From assembly GCA_001898415.1 (NCBI GenBank), contig MKTU01000041.1, forward strand, positions 62,185 to 101,946: a stretch of DNA of 39,762 nt, written 5' to 3'. The notes beneath the pieces are model-generated. The model did not search any database. It saw only the letters and a list, made by a program, of their open reading frames with translations, and was not told the DNA's origin. Made by a program: the position numbers and the translations under genes. Source of the DNA: Rhodanobacter sp. 67-28. GTDB taxonomy: Bacteria; Pseudomonadota; Gammaproteobacteria; Xanthomonadales; Rhodanobacteraceae. Shown piece by piece: positions 8,388 to 17,102 of the stretch (position 1 is the first letter of the stretch; every line of letters starts with the position of its first letter).

Positions 8388-9212
8388 ATGCCGTCGATCA
8401 GCTTCGAATTCTTTCCGCCCAAGACCGACGACCAGCGCGCGCAGCTCGACCGCGCGGCGCAGGCGCTGAAGGCGCACCAGCCCGAATACGCCTCGGTCAC
8501 CTTCGGCGCCGGCGGTTCCACGCTGAGCTACACCGGCGACACGGTGGCGCGGCTGCATACGCAGCACGGGCTCAACGTGGCGCCGCACCTGTCGTGCATG
8601 GGCGGCACCCGGGCGGAGATCGCCGCGCTGCTCGACGGCTACCGCGCGGCGGGCTATCGGCGCATCGTGGCGTTGCGCGGCGACATGCCCTCGGGCATGG
8701 CCACGGCGGGCGACTTCCGCTACGCCGCCGAACTGGTGGCCTTCATCCGCCGGCACTGCGGCGACCATTTCCACATCGAGGTGGCGGCCTACCCGGAGAC
8801 GCATCCGCAGGCCGACGACGCGCTGCGCGACCTCATGCACTTCAAGGCCAAGATCGACGCCGGCGCCAACGGCGCGATCACCCAGTATTTCTTCAACCCG
8901 GATGCGTATTTCCGCTTCGTCGACGACGTGCGCAAACTTGGCGTGAACGTGCCGATCGTGCCGGGCATCATGCCGATCTCCAACTACAGCCAGCTCAGGC
9001 GCTTCTCGGAAATGTGCGGCGCGGAAATCCCCCGCTGGATCGCCAAGCGCATGCAGGCCCACGGCGACGATGCGGATGCGGTGCGTGAGCTCGGCGCCGA
9101 GGTGGTGGCGCAACTGTGCCGTCGCCTGCTCGACGGCGGCGCGCCGGGGCTGCACTTCTACACGCTCAACCGCGCCCGCGCCACGCAGGCGGTGTTGCAG
9201 CAGCTGGCCTGA
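8388..9212 (+). CDS. metF: 5,10-methylenetetrahydrofolate reductase
   Basis: A 274-residue flavoprotein that reduces 5,10-methylene-THF to 5-methyl-THF, the methyl donor for methionine synthesis. It is a single TIM-barrel domain of normal bacterial MetF length. It begins ISFEFFPPK, with the conserved Glu7, and contains Asp99 in LRGDMP, FHIEVAAYPETHPQ and ANGAITQYFFN, all diagnostic for MetF. The C-terminal GAPGLHFYTLNRA motif is intact. The ATG at 8388 is the only start that gives the conserved N-terminus. It is transcribed alone, with an AT-rich inverted repeat in the promoter region and a REP-like palindrome pair right after the gene. metH and metE are not in the window. Confidence 0.97.
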   Translation: MPSISFEFFPPKTDDQRAQLDRAAQALKAHQPEYASVTFGAGGSTLSYTGDTVARLHTQHGLNVAPHLSCMGGTRAEIAALLDGYRAAGYRRIVALRGDMPSGMATAGDFRYAAELVAFIRRHCGDHFHIEVAAYPETHPQADDALRDLMHFKAKIDAGANGAITQYFFNPDAYFRFVDDVRKLGVNVPIVPGIMPISNYSQLRRFSEMCGAEIPRWIAKRMQAHGDDADAVRELGAEVVAQLCRRLLDGGAPGLHFYTLNRARATQAVLQQLA

Positions 9213-9236
9213 AACCACCACCGCGCACAACCTCCC

Positions 9237-9313
9237 GCAGGAGCCCGCTGGCGGGCGATGCCTTGAGGCGGGGATTTGCAAGCAAGAGCATCGCCCGCAA
9301 GCAGGCTACTGCG
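9237..9313. repeat. REP-like inverted pair (GCAGGAGCCCGCT family)
   Basis: Left unit at 9237-9262 (starting CGCAGGAGCCCGCT and ending GCGGGCGATGCC) is followed after 25 bases by a diverged inverted copy at 9288-9313. A third, single copy occurs at 32926-32951. Each unit is itself a short palindrome (AGCCCGC/GCGGGC). This matches the look of REP/BIME elements, which are abundant in xanthomonad intergenic regions. Confidence 0.75.
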
Positions 9314-9371
9314 ATGGTGATGCGCCAACGGAAAGTCGTTCGTGGCGCCGCGGGACGGCTATGCTGACCGG

Positions 9372-9941
9372 ATGTTGCGCCTGGTCGCCCTGCTCAGCCT
9401 GGCCTTGCTTGCGTGCGCCGCCCCCGCGGCGGCGCAGACGCCGATCCATCGTTGCATCGGCGCCAACGGCGGCGCGGTGTTCACCGACCAGCCGTGCGCC
9501 GCGCTGCGCGCCACGCCGGTCAACCCCGCGACGCCCACCGATACCCCCGCGCCGAGCGGGCCGCCGCCGGTGCTGTGTGCCGCCAACATCGAGGAGCTGC
9601 GCCAGAGCGTGATCGATGCGTTCGCGCGGCGCGACAGCGTCCGCATGGGCGGGCTGATCCTGTGGGACGGTTACGGCCGCGGTGCGGCGATTGCCGACAT
9701 CCGCGCGCTGACCGCGCTGATGGAACAATCGCTGCTGCAGGTCGACCTGCCCGCTCCCGCGGCATCCGCCGCGGCGCTGCCGGACAACTGGCCGCCCCTC
9801 GCCGGCGACCCTGCTCCGGCGGCAACCGCCGCGCCCGATCAACTGGTACTGCACACCGCCGGCGCCGACGGCGCGGGTTCCACCTGGCGTTTCGACATCG
9901 TGCGCCGGGCCGGCTGCCTGTGGCTGCGCAACGCGCCGTAA
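9372..9941 (+). CDS. Small exported protein with DUF4124-like N-terminus
   Basis: A 189-residue protein of unknown function. Residues 1-21 form a signal peptide (MLRLVALLSLALLACAAPAAAQ, cleaved near AAA-Q). The next part, IHRCIGANGGAVFTDQPC (about 24-41), resembles the DUF4124 motif, a short beta domain with two Cys found in many gammaproteobacterial periplasmic proteins. A Pro/Thr linker and an Ala-rich C-terminal domain follow. A GTG start at 9342 would add ten residues before the signal peptide and is less likely. TATGCT at 9360-9365 ends only six bases before the ATG, so the transcript might be leaderless. No functional partner is evident. Confidence 0.75.
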   Translation: MLRLVALLSLALLACAAPAAAQTPIHRCIGANGGAVFTDQPCAALRATPVNPATPTDTPAPSGPPPVLCAANIEELRQSVIDAFARRDSVRMGGLILWDGYGRGAAIADIRALTALMEQSLLQVDLPAPAASAAALPDNWPPLAGDPAPAATAAPDQLVLHTAGADGAGSTWRFDIVRRAGCLWLRNAP

Positions 9942-9995
9942 ACGCCGCCCCCGCAGCGACGCGCTATCATGTGCAGTCTTCATGGAGAACCGAAC

Positions 9996-10913
9996 ATGGC
10001 GCAGCAGTACCCCGAATGGATCTGGCAGAACGGCCACATCAAGCCGTGGGCCGAAGCCACTACCCACGTGATGTCGCACGCGCTGCATTACGGTTCGTCG
10101 GTGTTCGAAGGCATCCGCAGTTACGCCACGCCCGACGGCGCGGCGATCTTCCGCCTCACCGACCACCTGAACCGGCTGTTCCTGTCGGCCAAGATCTACG
10201 ACATGCAGCTGCCGCACTCGTTCGAGGAGCTGGCCGCCGCCTGCCGCGAGGTGATCCGCAAGAACGGGCTCGGCGCGTCCTACCTGCGCCCGGTGGCGTA
10301 TCGCGGCCTGGGCGGCTTCGGCCTGTCCGCCGAAACGCCGATCGACATGGCCGTGGCCGCCTGGCCGATGGGCCCGTACCTCGGGCCGGAAGCGCTGCAG
10401 AACGGCATCGACGCCTGCGTGTCGAGCTGGCAGCGCTTCGCCCCGAACACCATCCCGGCCGGCGCCAAGGCCGGCGGCAATTATCTTTCCGGCCAGCTGA
10501 TCGCGCGCGAGGCGCGCCGGCTCGGCTTCGGCGAAGGCATCGCGCTCTCCTCCAGCGGCCTGCTCAGCGAAGGCGCCGGCGAGAACCTGTTCCTGGTCTT
10601 CGACGGCGTGCTGCACACCACGCCGGCCAGCGCCTCGATCCTTGCCGGCATCACCCGCGACACGCTCAAGACGCTGGCCCGCGAGGACGGCATCGAGGTG
10701 GTCGAGCGCGACATCCCGCGCGAGTACCTGTACCTGGCCGACGAGGTGCTGATGTGCGGCACCGCCGCCGAGATCACCCCGATCCGCTCGGTCGACGGCA
10801 AGCAGGTCGGCGCCGGCAAGGCCGGTCGCGTCACACTGCGCCTGCAGGAGCTGTTCTTCGGCCTGTTCGACGGCCGCACCCACGACAAGTGGGGCTGGCT
10901 GGAACAGGTCTGA
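9996..10913 (+). CDS. ilvE: Branched-chain amino acid aminotransferase
   Basis: A 305-residue PLP-dependent fold-type IV transaminase catalysing the last step of Leu, Ile and Val synthesis (2-oxo acid plus Glu). It closely follows Escherichia coli IlvE in length and motifs: HALHYGSSVFEGIR, YLRPVAYRG, the Schiff-base lysine near residue 158 in AGAKAGGNYLSG, SEGAGENLF, GITRDT, LADEVLMCGTAAEITP and the C-terminal DKWGWLEQV. GGAG at 9984-9987 is properly placed before the ATG at 9996; an upstream in-frame ATG at 9969 is rejected for lack of conservation. The gene stands alone, followed by a repeat element and a bidirectional terminator shared with speD. Confidence 0.97.
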   Translation: MAQQYPEWIWQNGHIKPWAEATTHVMSHALHYGSSVFEGIRSYATPDGAAIFRLTDHLNRLFLSAKIYDMQLPHSFEELAAACREVIRKNGLGASYLRPVAYRGLGGFGLSAETPIDMAVAAWPMGPYLGPEALQNGIDACVSSWQRFAPNTIPAGAKAGGNYLSGQLIAREARRLGFGEGIALSSSGLLSEGAGENLFLVFDGVLHTTPASASILAGITRDTLKTLAREDGIEVVERDIPREYLYLADEVLMCGTAAEITPIRSVDGKQVGAGKAGRVTLRLQELFFGLFDGRTHDKWGWLEQV

Positions 10914-10918
10914 GGGAA

Positions 10919-11056
10919 GCCCCTCTCCCCGTGGGAGAGGGGTTGGGGAGAGGGTACGGGCGGAGCGCGCTGCGGCAGCGTTCCTTGTGGTATTCAACGC
11001 GGCGCCCCGCACCCTCATCCGGCGCTGCGCGCCACCTTCTCCCGAAGGGAGAAGGG
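10919..11056. repeat. Interspersed intergenic repeat (CTCTCCC/GGGAGAGG family)
   Basis: The left arm (about 10919-10960) is a nested palindrome of CCCTCTCCCC / GGGGAGAGGG units. The right arm (about 11010-11056) reads CCCTCATCCGGCGCTGCG then TTCTCCCG and AGGGAGAAGG. Elements of this form are common between genes in xanthomonads and pseudomonads. It sits between the ilvE stop and the terminator and encodes nothing. Confidence 0.65.
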
Positions 11057-11093
11057 ATCTTCGGCTCGCACCTCCCAAACGGGCCTGATACGA

Positions 11094-11120
11094 AAAACCC
11101 GCCTTCCGGCGGGTTTTCTT
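11094..11120. terminator. Bidirectional terminator between ilvE and speD
   Basis: Perfect 10-bp stem AAAACCCGCC / GGCGGGTTTT (11094-11103 with 11108-11117), loop TTCC. Tracts of T follow on the plus strand and of A (T on the minus strand) precede it, so it can end both convergent transcripts. It is three bases from the speD stop codon. Confidence 0.9.
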
Positions 11121-11123
11121 GGT

Positions 11124-11909
11124 TCACATCAGGTTGCGGCCGTGGAACAGTTCCTCGATCTCGCGCCGGAGCAGCGACTCGATCCGCTGGCGTTCCTTGA
11201 ACGACAGGTCGTCCGCGTGCGACTCGAACAGGTAGGTGTCCAGGTCGAAGTCCTTGATGTGCATCTTGGTGTGGAACATGTTCTCCTGGTACACGTTGAC
11301 GTCGAACATCTCGTACTTCTGCCGGATGTGCCGCGCCAGGTAGTCCTGCACCGAATTGATCTTGTGGTCGATGAAGTGCTTCTTGCCCTTCACGTCGCGG
11401 GTGAAGCCGCGCACGCGGTAGTCGCACACCACGATGTCCGACTCGAAGCTGTCGATCAGGTAGTTCAGCGCCTTCAGCGGCGAGATCACGCCGCAGGTGG
11501 CCACGTCGATGTCCGCGCGGAAGGTGGCGATGCCGTTGTGCGGATGCGTCTCCGGATAGGTGTGGACGGTGATGTGGCTCTTGTCCATGTGCGCCACCAC
11601 CGCGCCGGCGATCGAATCACGGCCGAGCTTCTCCACCACCGGCTCCTCGGAAATGAGGATGGTCACCGACGCGCCCTGCGGATCGTAGTCCTGGCGCGCG
11701 ATGTTGAGGATGTTCGCGCCGATGATCTCGGCCACGTCGGTGAGGATCTGGGTCAGGCGGTCGGCGTCGTACTGCTCGTCGATGTATTCGATGTAGCGCT
11801 GGCGCTGCTCTTCGGACACCGCATAGCAGATGTCGTAGATGTTGAAACTCAGCGCCTTGGTCAGGTTGTTGAAACCCTGCAGGCGAAGACGGGGAAGCGG
11901 TTTGACCAC
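11124..11909 (-). CDS. speD: S-adenosylmethionine decarboxylase proenzyme
   Basis: A 261-residue pyruvoyl enzyme of the E. coli type that decarboxylates S-adenosylmethionine to supply aminopropyl groups for spermidine. The autocatalytic cleavage site is Lys110-Ser111 in [12 protein letters not shown]; the Ser becomes the pyruvoyl group. [15 protein letters not shown] and [12 protein letters not shown] are also diagnostic. The start is taken as GTG at 11909 ([10 protein letters not shown]), because GGAGAG at 11916-11921 is six bases upstream and related xanthomonad proteins begin there; an ATG at 11930 would add seven residues. Divergent from clp, as in other xanthomonads. No speE is present in the window. 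Confidence 0.96.
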   Translation of the reverse strand: MVKPLPRLRLQGFNNLTKALSFNIYDICYAVSEEQRQRYIEYIDEQYDADRLTQILTDVAEIIGANILNIARQDYDPQGASVTILISEEPVVEKLGRDSIAGAVVAHMDKSHITVHTYPETHPHNGIATFRADIDVATCGVISPLKALNYLIDSFESDIVVCDYRVRGFTRDVKGKKHFIDHKINSVQDYLARHIRQKYEMFDVNVYQENMFHTKMHIKDFDLDTYLFESHADDLSFKERQRIESLLRREIEELFHGRNLM

Positions 11910-12107
11910 GAGCGACTCTCCATGGGCCATGGCGGCCGGCTGTAGAGGCGGGTTAGCGACAAGGGTCCCCGCGATTGGTGTGAAGCACAGGCTGGTGCCT
12001 GCGACCCTTGGTTGGTGGCATGCTCTCGACGTTGCCGCTGTCGAAAGACCGCGAAGTATGCGGCAAACGCGTCAGGAAATGAACCTGCAGCCAATCGGCA
12101 TGTTTGC

Positions 12108-12142
12108 CATAATGCGGGACAAGCTGACGTGATTGCGGTCAC
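12108..12142 (+). promoter_or_regulatory. clp promoter region with CRP/Clp-type site
   Basis: GTGA-N6-TCAC (12129-12132 and 12139-12142) is a perfect core of the CRP/Clp half-site consensus. It lies about 56-69 bases before the clp ATG. A CATAAT -10-like hexamer at 12108-12113 would place the start of transcription near 12120, so the site would lie just downstream of +1, a position fitting negative autoregulation. The -35 is weak (CTGCAG). Confidence 0.6.
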
Positions 12143-12197
12143 GCTTGCCGCGGAGGCGACAAGCGCCGCAGAACCTTGCCTGACCTGAGGAGTCGAC

Positions 12198-12896
12198 GTG
12201 GCCCCACACCTGAAATACCAGTTGCAACAGGCCTTCGAACGCTCGCAGGCCCCGCTGGGCTTCGCCCCCGACCCCGCCTCGATGGAGCGCTTCCTGGCGC
12301 TCTGCCACCGCCGGCGCTACCCCGGCAAGACCGCGATCATCCGCCCCGGCGATCCGGCCAACACGCTGTACTACGTGGTCGAGGGCTCGCTGGCGGTATG
12401 CACCGAGGACGAGCAGGGCCGCGAATTGATCCTCGCCTACATCAGCCGCGGCCAGTTCATCGGCGAGATGGGCCTGTTCGTGGAGCAGGCCCAGCGCGAG
12501 TCGGTGGTGCGCTCGCGCACGCCGTGCGAGATGGCCGAGGTCAGCTACGAGCGGCTGTTCCAGCTGATGGAAGGCCCGCTGCGCGAGGAGTGCCCCAAGA
12601 TCCTGTTCGCGATCGGTGCCCAACTCACCAATCGCCTGCTGCGCACCTCGCGCCAGGTCAGCCGCATGGCGTTCATGGACGTCACCAACCGCATCTCGCG
12701 CACCCTGCTCGACCTGTGCGACGAACCCGACGCGATGACCCACCCGGACGGCACGCAGATCCGCATCTCGCGCCAGGAAGTGAGCCGCATCGTGGGCTGC
12801 TCGCGCGAGATGGTCGGCCGCGTGCTCAAGCAGCTCGAAGAGCAGCGCATGATCGACGTCTCCGGCAAGACCATCGTGATCCGCGGCACCCGCTGA
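12198..12896 (+). CDS. clp: CRP-like global regulator Clp
   Basis: A 232-residue transcription factor of the CRP/FNR family, the xanthomonad Clp, which in Xanthomonas activates extracellular enzyme and polysaccharide genes and is inhibited by cyclic di-GMP. The N-terminal cyclic-nucleotide-binding beta roll spans about 28-130 (RPGDPANTLYYVVEGSL, FIGEMGLF). Glu101 in QRES corresponds to the Glu99 implicated in ligand response in Xanthomonas Clp. The long dimer helix is about 135-165, and the winged helix about 185-225 carries the recognition helix SRQEVSRIVGCSREMVGRVL. The ATG has GAGG-like sequence just upstream. A CRP-type site lies in its own leader and a hairpin terminator follows. Confidence 0.96.
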   Translation: MAPHLKYQLQQAFERSQAPLGFAPDPASMERFLALCHRRRYPGKTAIIRPGDPANTLYYVVEGSLAVCTEDEQGRELILAYISRGQFIGEMGLFVEQAQRESVVRSRTPCEMAEVSYERLFQLMEGPLREECPKILFAIGAQLTNRLLRTSRQVSRMAFMDVTNRISRTLLDLCDEPDAMTHPDGTQIRISRQEVSRIVGCSREMVGRVLKQLEEQRMIDVSGKTIVIRGTR

Positions 12897-12918
12897 CCAC
12901 GCCCGGCCGGCACCGCCA

Positions 12919-12942
12919 CCGGTTCGCCTGAACCGGGTTTTT
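12919..12942 (+). terminator. Rho-independent terminator after clp
   Basis: Seven-bp stem CCGGTTC / GAACCGG (12919-12925 with 12930-12936), loop GCCT, then GTTTTT (12937-12942). Confidence 0.85.
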
Positions 12943-12990
12943 ACGGCCGCCAGTCGAGCATGGTCTCCCGCCCCGGCTGCGAGACGGCGC

Positions 12991-13728
12991 TTGGATTTCG
13001 ATCAGTTCTTCCTCTTCGTCGGCATCGGTCTGCTCGCCCAGGTGGTGGACGGGGCGCTGGGCATGGCCTACGGGCTGGTATCCAATTCGATCCTGCTGGC
13101 GCTGGGGCTGCCGCCGGCGGTCGCCAGCGCCACCGTGCACACCGCCGAGATCGCCACCACCTGCGCTTCCGGCGCCTCGCACGCATGGTTCGGCAACGTG
13201 CGCTGGCCGCTGTTCTGGCAGTTGGCGATACCCGGGGCGATCGGCGGCGTGCTCGGCGCCACCTTCCTCGCCAGCGTGCCCGGCGAGACGATCCGCCCGT
13301 TCATCAACGCCTACCTGCTGGTTCTCGGCGCGATGGTCCTGTTGCGCGCGTTCGGCAAGCGGCTGAGCCGGCACCGGGTGCAGCACACCGGCGTGCTTGG
13401 CTTCTTCGCCGGCCTGCTCGACGCGATCGGTGGCGGCGGCTGGGGGCCACTGGCCACCAGCACGCTGATCGCCCGCGGCGGTGGCGTGCGCCGGACGATC
13501 GGCTCGGTCAACGCGGCGGAGTTCGTGGTGACCACGTCGATCTCCGCCACCCTGGTGTGGCACGTCGGCATCGGCCACTGGCCGATCGTGCTCGGCCTGC
13601 TCACCGGCGGCGTCCTGGCCGCGCCGTTTGCCGCCTGGCTGGTGCGCCACCTGCCCGAACGCGCGGTGATGGCCGCGGTGGGCACCTTGATCGTGGCGAT
13701 CAGCCTGGTGCAGCTGCTGCACGCGTAG
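12991..13728 (+). CDS. TSUP (TauE/SafE-like) membrane permease
   Basis: A 245-residue integral membrane protein of the sulfite/organosulfonate exporter (TSUP, DUF81) family, with about eight hydrophobic segments in two repeats. Signature stretches are DGALGMAYGLVSNSILLALG near the N-terminus and FFAGLLDAIGGGGWGPLATSTL near residue 140, the paired Gly-rich motifs of the family. The substrate is not predictable; relatives export sulfite, sulfoacetate or taurine-derived anions. The start is TTG at 12991 (no in-frame ATG precedes the first membrane segment), with weak GAGA upstream. The TAG stop lies inside the left arm of an inverted repeat. Confidence 0.85.
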   Translation: MDFDQFFLFVGIGLLAQVVDGALGMAYGLVSNSILLALGLPPAVASATVHTAEIATTCASGASHAWFGNVRWPLFWQLAIPGAIGGVLGATFLASVPGETIRPFINAYLLVLGAMVLLRAFGKRLSRHRVQHTGVLGFFAGLLDAIGGGGWGPLATSTLIARGGGVRRTIGSVNAAEFVVTTSISATLVWHVGIGHWPIVLGLLTGGVLAAPFAAWLVRHLPERAVMAAVGTLIVAISLVQLLHA

Positions 13729-13795
13729 GGCGGGCACCGCCCGCCATGTTTCATCCCATTGAGCACGAGCCGGCGGGCGGTGCCCGCCCTACGCG
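13722..13795. repeat. Long inverted repeat (TAGGGCGGGC family), copy 1
   Basis: Two perfectly inverse 24-base arms (13722-13745 and 13772-13795) flank a 26-base centre. Each arm itself contains a small hairpin (GGCGGGC/GCCCGCC). A second copy of the same element, with a 38-base centre, lies at 32841-32922. No transposase is present; it looks like a non-autonomous REP-type or MITE-like element, and here it separates two convergent genes. Confidence 0.8.
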
Positions 13796-13811
13796 CGCCG
13801 AACTCCGGCCT

Positions 13812-14528
13812 TCACAACCACTCGACGCGGGTCAGCGTGCGGCCGAGTGCCTTCTCCACCTTCTTGCACAGTTTCGGCGTGCCGTTGACCAGCACCGCCT
13901 CGGTGGCCTGCCTGAGCATCGCCACATCGTGCATCGAATCGCCGTAGGCCACGTGCCAGGCGGCGACGCCGTGCTCGGCCAGCGACTGCACCTTGCGCCG
14001 GCCCACGTTGTGCCGGCGCGGGCGCAGGCCCAGCCAGCCGGGGCGCAGTTGCGAGGCGACCACTTCCACGCCGGCCAGCCCCAGTTCGCGCAGGATGCCG
14101 GTCGCCAGCGTCTCTTCGCAGCCGGTCACCACGATCACCCGATCGCCTTGCGCCTGATGCCGGCGCAGCCGGCTCAGTCCTTCGCGGCAGAATTGCTTCG
14201 GGCGTCGCGCCAGCACGCCAGCGAAGGCATCGGCGGCCACCCGGTATCGCGGCTCGCGCAGGCCCAGCAAGGCGATCCGCACCAGCAGGTACAGCGGCAG
14301 GCGGCGCGACAGCGGCCACGTCAGCAGCAACAACGGCGAGGCCAGCAAGGCCACGCCCTTGCGCCATGCCGAGCCGGCATAGCGGCTGCGCACGAACAGG
14401 GCGAAGGAATCGCCGTGGATCAGCACCCCATCGAAGTCGAACAGCACCACGCGCGGCGTGTTCTCGCACGGCGCGGCGACCGCGTCATCCCCCGGCGCGG
14501 CCGTGGCGGGTTCGACGGGGGCGCTCAT
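13812..14528 (-). CDS. HAD-superfamily phosphatase (SerB-like)
   Basis: A 238-residue haloacid dehalogenase-type hydrolase, probably a phosphomonoesterase. Motif I is [12 protein letters not shown] with the nucleophile Asp near residue 31, motif [11 protein letters not shown], motif III Lys in GRRKVQ, and motif [12 protein letters not shown] with the Mg-binding Asp pair. A helical cap with a hydrophobic stretch ([13 protein letters not shown]) lies between motifs I and II. It begins with ATG overlapping the trpC stop (ATGA), so it is translated as the last gene of the trp block. The substrate is unknown; the phosphoserine-phosphatase-like fold alone does not define it. Confidence 0.82.
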   Translation of the reverse strand: MSAPVEPATAAPGDDAVAAPCENTPRVVLFDFDGVLIHGDSFALFVRSRYAGSAWRKGVALLASPLLLLTWPLSRRLPLYLLVRIALLGLREPRYRVAADAFAGVLARRPKQFCREGLSRLRRHQAQGDRVIVVTGCEETLATGILRELGLAGVEVVASQLRPGWLGLRPRRHNVGRRKVQSLAEHGVAAWHVAYGDSMHDVAMLRQATEAVLVNGTPKLCKKVEKALGRTLTRVEWL

Positions 14529-15319
14529 GCGTTGGCGAACAACCGTCGCAGTTCGCGGCCCGGGTCCTCGGCGCGCATGAACGCCTCGCCGACCAGGAAC
14601 GCCTGCACGCCGCCCGCGCGCAGGCGAGCCACGTCTTCGGGCGTGTGGATGCCGGATTCGGCAACCAGCACGCGGTCGTATTCGATCAGTTCCTGCAGCG
14701 CCAGCGAGGTTTCCAGCGCGGTCTCGAAATTGCGCAGGTTGCGGTTGTTGACGCCGATCAGCGGCACCGGCAGCGCCAGCGCGCGCTCCATCTCGTCCTC
14801 GTCGTGCACTTCGCACAGCACGTCCAGGTCGAGCTCGGCGGCGAGCAGCGCCAACGGCAGCAGCTCGTCGTCGTCCAGCGCGGAGACGATCAGCAGGATG
14901 CAGTCGGCGCCGATCGCGCGCGCCTCGTGCACCTGGTAGGGGTCGATGATGAAATCCTTGCGCAGCAGCGGCAGCGAACAGGCCTTGCGCGCCTGCTGCA
15001 GGAACGCCTCGCTGCCCTGGAAGAAATCGGCGTCGGTGAGCACCGACAGGCAGGCCGCGCCGGCCTTCTCGTAACTGCGCGCGATCGCGGCGGGATCGAA
15101 ATCGGCGCGGATCACGCCCTTGCTGGGGCTGGCCTTCTTCACCTCGGCGATCACCGCGGGCAAGCCAGCCTCGATCTTCGCCTCGATGGCAGCGGCGAAG
15201 CCGCGCGTGTCCGGCAGGTCGGCGATGCGCGCGCTCAGCTCGGCCAGCGGGACCTTGCTGCGGCGCTCGGCGACTTCTTCGGCCTTGCGCGCCAGGATGC
15301 GATTGAGGATGTCGGTCAT
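14525..15319 (-). CDS. trpC: Indole-3-glycerol-phosphate synthase
   Basis: A 264-residue TIM-barrel enzyme that converts CdRP into indole-3-glycerol phosphate in tryptophan synthesis. Motifs include the N-terminal [57 protein letters not shown] and LVAESGI; catalytic Lys and Glu residues of the family lie in these strands. It is a stand-alone TrpC with no TrpF fusion. The start at 15319 (MTDILN) is chosen for family agreement; the open frame extends further upstream without support. A 70-base gap separates it from trpD, and its stop overlaps the HAD gene. Confidence 0.97.
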   Translation of the reverse strand: MTDILNRILARKAEEVAERRSKVPLAELSARIADLPDTRGFAAAIEAKIEAGLPAVIAEVKKASPSKGVIRADFDPAAIARSYEKAGAACLSVLTDADFFQGSEAFLQQARKACSLPLLRKDFIIDPYQVHEARAIGADCILLIVSALDDDELLPLALLAAELDLDVLCEVHDEDEMERALALPVPLIGVNNRNLRNFETALETSLALQELIEYDRVLVAESGIHTPEDVARLRAGGVQAFLVGEAFMRAEDPGRELRRLFANA

Positions 15320-15389
15320 GGCATCTCGCTCGGGTGGGGTGACGGGTGCATCGTAGTCGGCCACGACGCGTGGTGTAACCGCACCGTGT

Positions 15390-16439
15390 TTACGGGACTC
15401 CCGCCAGGCGTCGCGTGGCGGCCACGAAGGCCTGCATTTTCGCATGCGCGGCGCCGCTGGCGATCGCCGCACGGGCGCGTTCGATGCCGGCGCCGATGTC
15501 CTCGACCACGTCGGCAGCATACAAGGCCGCGCCGGCGTTCAGGCACACGATGTCGTGCGGCACGCCGGGTTCGCCGTGCAGCGCACCCAGCAGCATCGCC
15601 TTCGATTCGCCGGCGTCCTCCACCCGCAGGTTGCGGCTGGAGGCCATCGCCAGGCCGAAATCCTCCGGCTCCACCTCGTACTCGCGCACCACGCCGTCGC
15701 GCAGTTCGCCGACCATGGTGGCCGCGCCCAGCGAAATCTCGTCCATGCCGTCGCGGCCCCACACCACCAGCGCCCTGCGCGCGCCCAGCGCCTGCAGCAC
15801 GCGGATCTGGATGCCGACCAGGTCCGGGTGGAACACGCCCATCAGGATGTTCGGCGCGCCGGCCGGATTGGTCAGCGGGCCGAGGATGTTGAACAGCGTG
15901 CGCACGCCCATCTCGCCGCGCACCGGCGCCACCACCTTCATCGCCGGATGGTGGTTGGGCGCGAACATGAAGCCGATGCCGGTCTCGGCCAGGCACGCGG
16001 CGACCTGCGCCGGCGCCAGGTCGATCGACGCGCCCAGCGCCTCCAGCACGTCGGCGCTGCCGGACTTCGACGACACGCTGCGCCCGCCGTGCTTGGCGAT
16101 GCGCGCACCGGCCGCCGCGGCCACGAACATCGACGCGGTGGAAATGTTGAAGCTGCACGCGCCGTCGCCACCGGTGCCGACGATGTCGAGCAGGTGCGCA
16201 TCGTCGCCGATCACCGGCACCGGCGCAGCCAGCTCGCGCATCACCCGCGCCGCGCCGGTGATCTCGCCCACGGTTTCCTTTTTCACGCGCAGGCCGGTGA
16301 TGATCGCCGCGGTCATCAGCGGGCTCACCTCGCCGCGCATGATCTGGCGCATCAGCGAGATCATCTCGTCGTGGAAGATCTCGCGGTGCTCGATCGTGCG
16401 CTGCAGCGCTTCCTGCGGCGTGATGCCGACCATGCTCAT
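15390..16439 (-). CDS. trpD: Anthranilate phosphoribosyltransferase
   Basis: A 349-residue enzyme joining anthranilate to PRPP to give phosphoribosyl-anthranilate, the second committed step of tryptophan synthesis. The PRPP-binding [14 protein letters not shown] motif, [21 protein letters not shown], and [12 protein letters not shown] are intact, and the length is that of bacterial TrpD. Its ATG overlaps the trpG stop (ATGA at 16436-16439), so TrpG and TrpD are translationally coupled but separate proteins, unlike the TrpGD fusion of enterobacteria. A second ATG (MVGITPQ) six bases in is an alternative start. Confidence 0.97.
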   Translation of the reverse strand: MSMVGITPQEALQRTIEHREIFHDEMISLMRQIMRGEVSPLMTAAIITGLRVKKETVGEITGAARVMRELAAPVPVIGDDAHLLDIVGTGGDGACSFNISTASMFVAAAAGARIAKHGGRSVSSKSGSADVLEALGASIDLAPAQVAACLAETGIGFMFAPNHHPAMKVVAPVRGEMGVRTLFNILGPLTNPAGAPNILMGVFHPDLVGIQIRVLQALGARRALVVWGRDGMDEISLGAATMVGELRDGVVREYEVEPEDFGLAMASSRNLRVEDAGESKAMLLGALHGEPGVPHDIVCLNAGAALYAADVVEDIGAGIERARAAIASGAAHAKMQAFVAATRRLAGVP

Positions 16440-17035
16440 GCCGCCAGCTTCCGCCGCGGCAGGCCGAGGAAGTTGGCCAGCAGGTCGTGGCCGTGCCGGG
16501 TCAGGATCGATTCGGGATGGAACTGCACGCCCTCCACCGGCAGCGTCCTGTGGCGCAGGCCCATGATCTCGTCGATCGAGCCGTCCGGGTTTTCCGTCCA
16601 CGCGGTGACTTCAAGGCAATCCGGCAGCGAGGACTGCTCCACCACCAGCGAGTGGTAGCGCGTGGCCTCGAACGGATTGGGCAGGCCGGCGAACACGCCC
16701 TGGCCGCGATGGATCATCGGCGAGGTCTTGCCGTGCATGATCTTCTTCGCGCGAATCACCTTGCCGCCGAACGCCTGGCCGATCGCCTGGTGGCCCAGGC
16801 ATACCCCGAACACCGGGATCTCCCCGGCCAGCTCGCGCAGCACGTCCAGCGACACGCCCGCATCGTCCGGCGTGCCCGGCCCCGGGGAAATCATGATGTG
16901 CGAGGGCTTCAGCGCGCGGATGCCGGCCACGGTGAGCGCATCGTTGCGCACCACCCTCACCTCCTGGCCCAGCTCGCCCAGGTACTGCACGAGGTTGAAG
17001 GTGAAGCTGTCATAGTTGTCGATCATCAGGAGCAT
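16436..17035 (-). CDS. trpG: Anthranilate synthase component II (glutamine amidotransferase)
   Basis: A 199-residue class I glutamine amidotransferase delivering ammonia to anthranilate synthase. Catalytic Cys79 lies in FGVCLGHQ, with the His-Glu pair in VQFHPESI near the end. [12 protein letters not shown] is the family's oxyanion-region motif. The start at 17035 ([11 protein letters not shown]) matches the usual xanthomonad N-terminus; an in-frame ATG at 17059 adds eight residues but would leave only a very short leader after the likely promoter. The trpE partner is not adjacent: upstream on this strand is a P1-family peptidase. Such subunits can also serve folate synthesis (PabA role), but trpD and trpC downstream argue for tryptophan. 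Confidence 0.95.
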   Translation of the reverse strand: MLLMIDNYDSFTFNLVQYLGELGQEVRVVRNDALTVAGIRALKPSHIMISPGPGTPDDAGVSLDVLRELAGEIPVFGVCLGHQAIGQAFGGKVIRAKKIMHGKTSPMIHRGQGVFAGLPNPFEATRYHSLVVEQSSLPDCLEVTAWTENPDGSIDEIMGLRHRTLPVEGVQFHPESILTRHGHDLLANFLGLPRRKLAA

Positions 17036-17073
17036 GGTGTGCTCTGCCGCCGCGGACATACCCAGAGACGCCC

Positions 17074-17102
17074 ATGATAGCGGGACAACCGCGGCCGGTC
17101 AG
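17074..17102 (-). promoter_or_regulatory. Candidate promoter of the trpG-trpD-trpC-HAD block
   Basis: On the minus strand CTGACC (17102-17097), a 17-bp spacer and TATCAT (17079-17074) form a good sigma-70-like promoter in the 60-odd bases between the peptidase gene and trpG. The -35 overlaps the peptidase stop codon. Transcription would start near 17066. No leader peptide with Trp codons or attenuator is seen. Confidence 0.55.

Noticed and set aside
10919..11056. Small RNA gene or riboswitch for ilvE or speD
   Set aside because: The structure matches a widespread intergenic repeat and lies downstream of both genes, not in a leader.
13722..13795. Complete insertion sequence
   Set aside because: Only 74 bases, no transposase and no target duplication; better described as a REP or MITE-like element.
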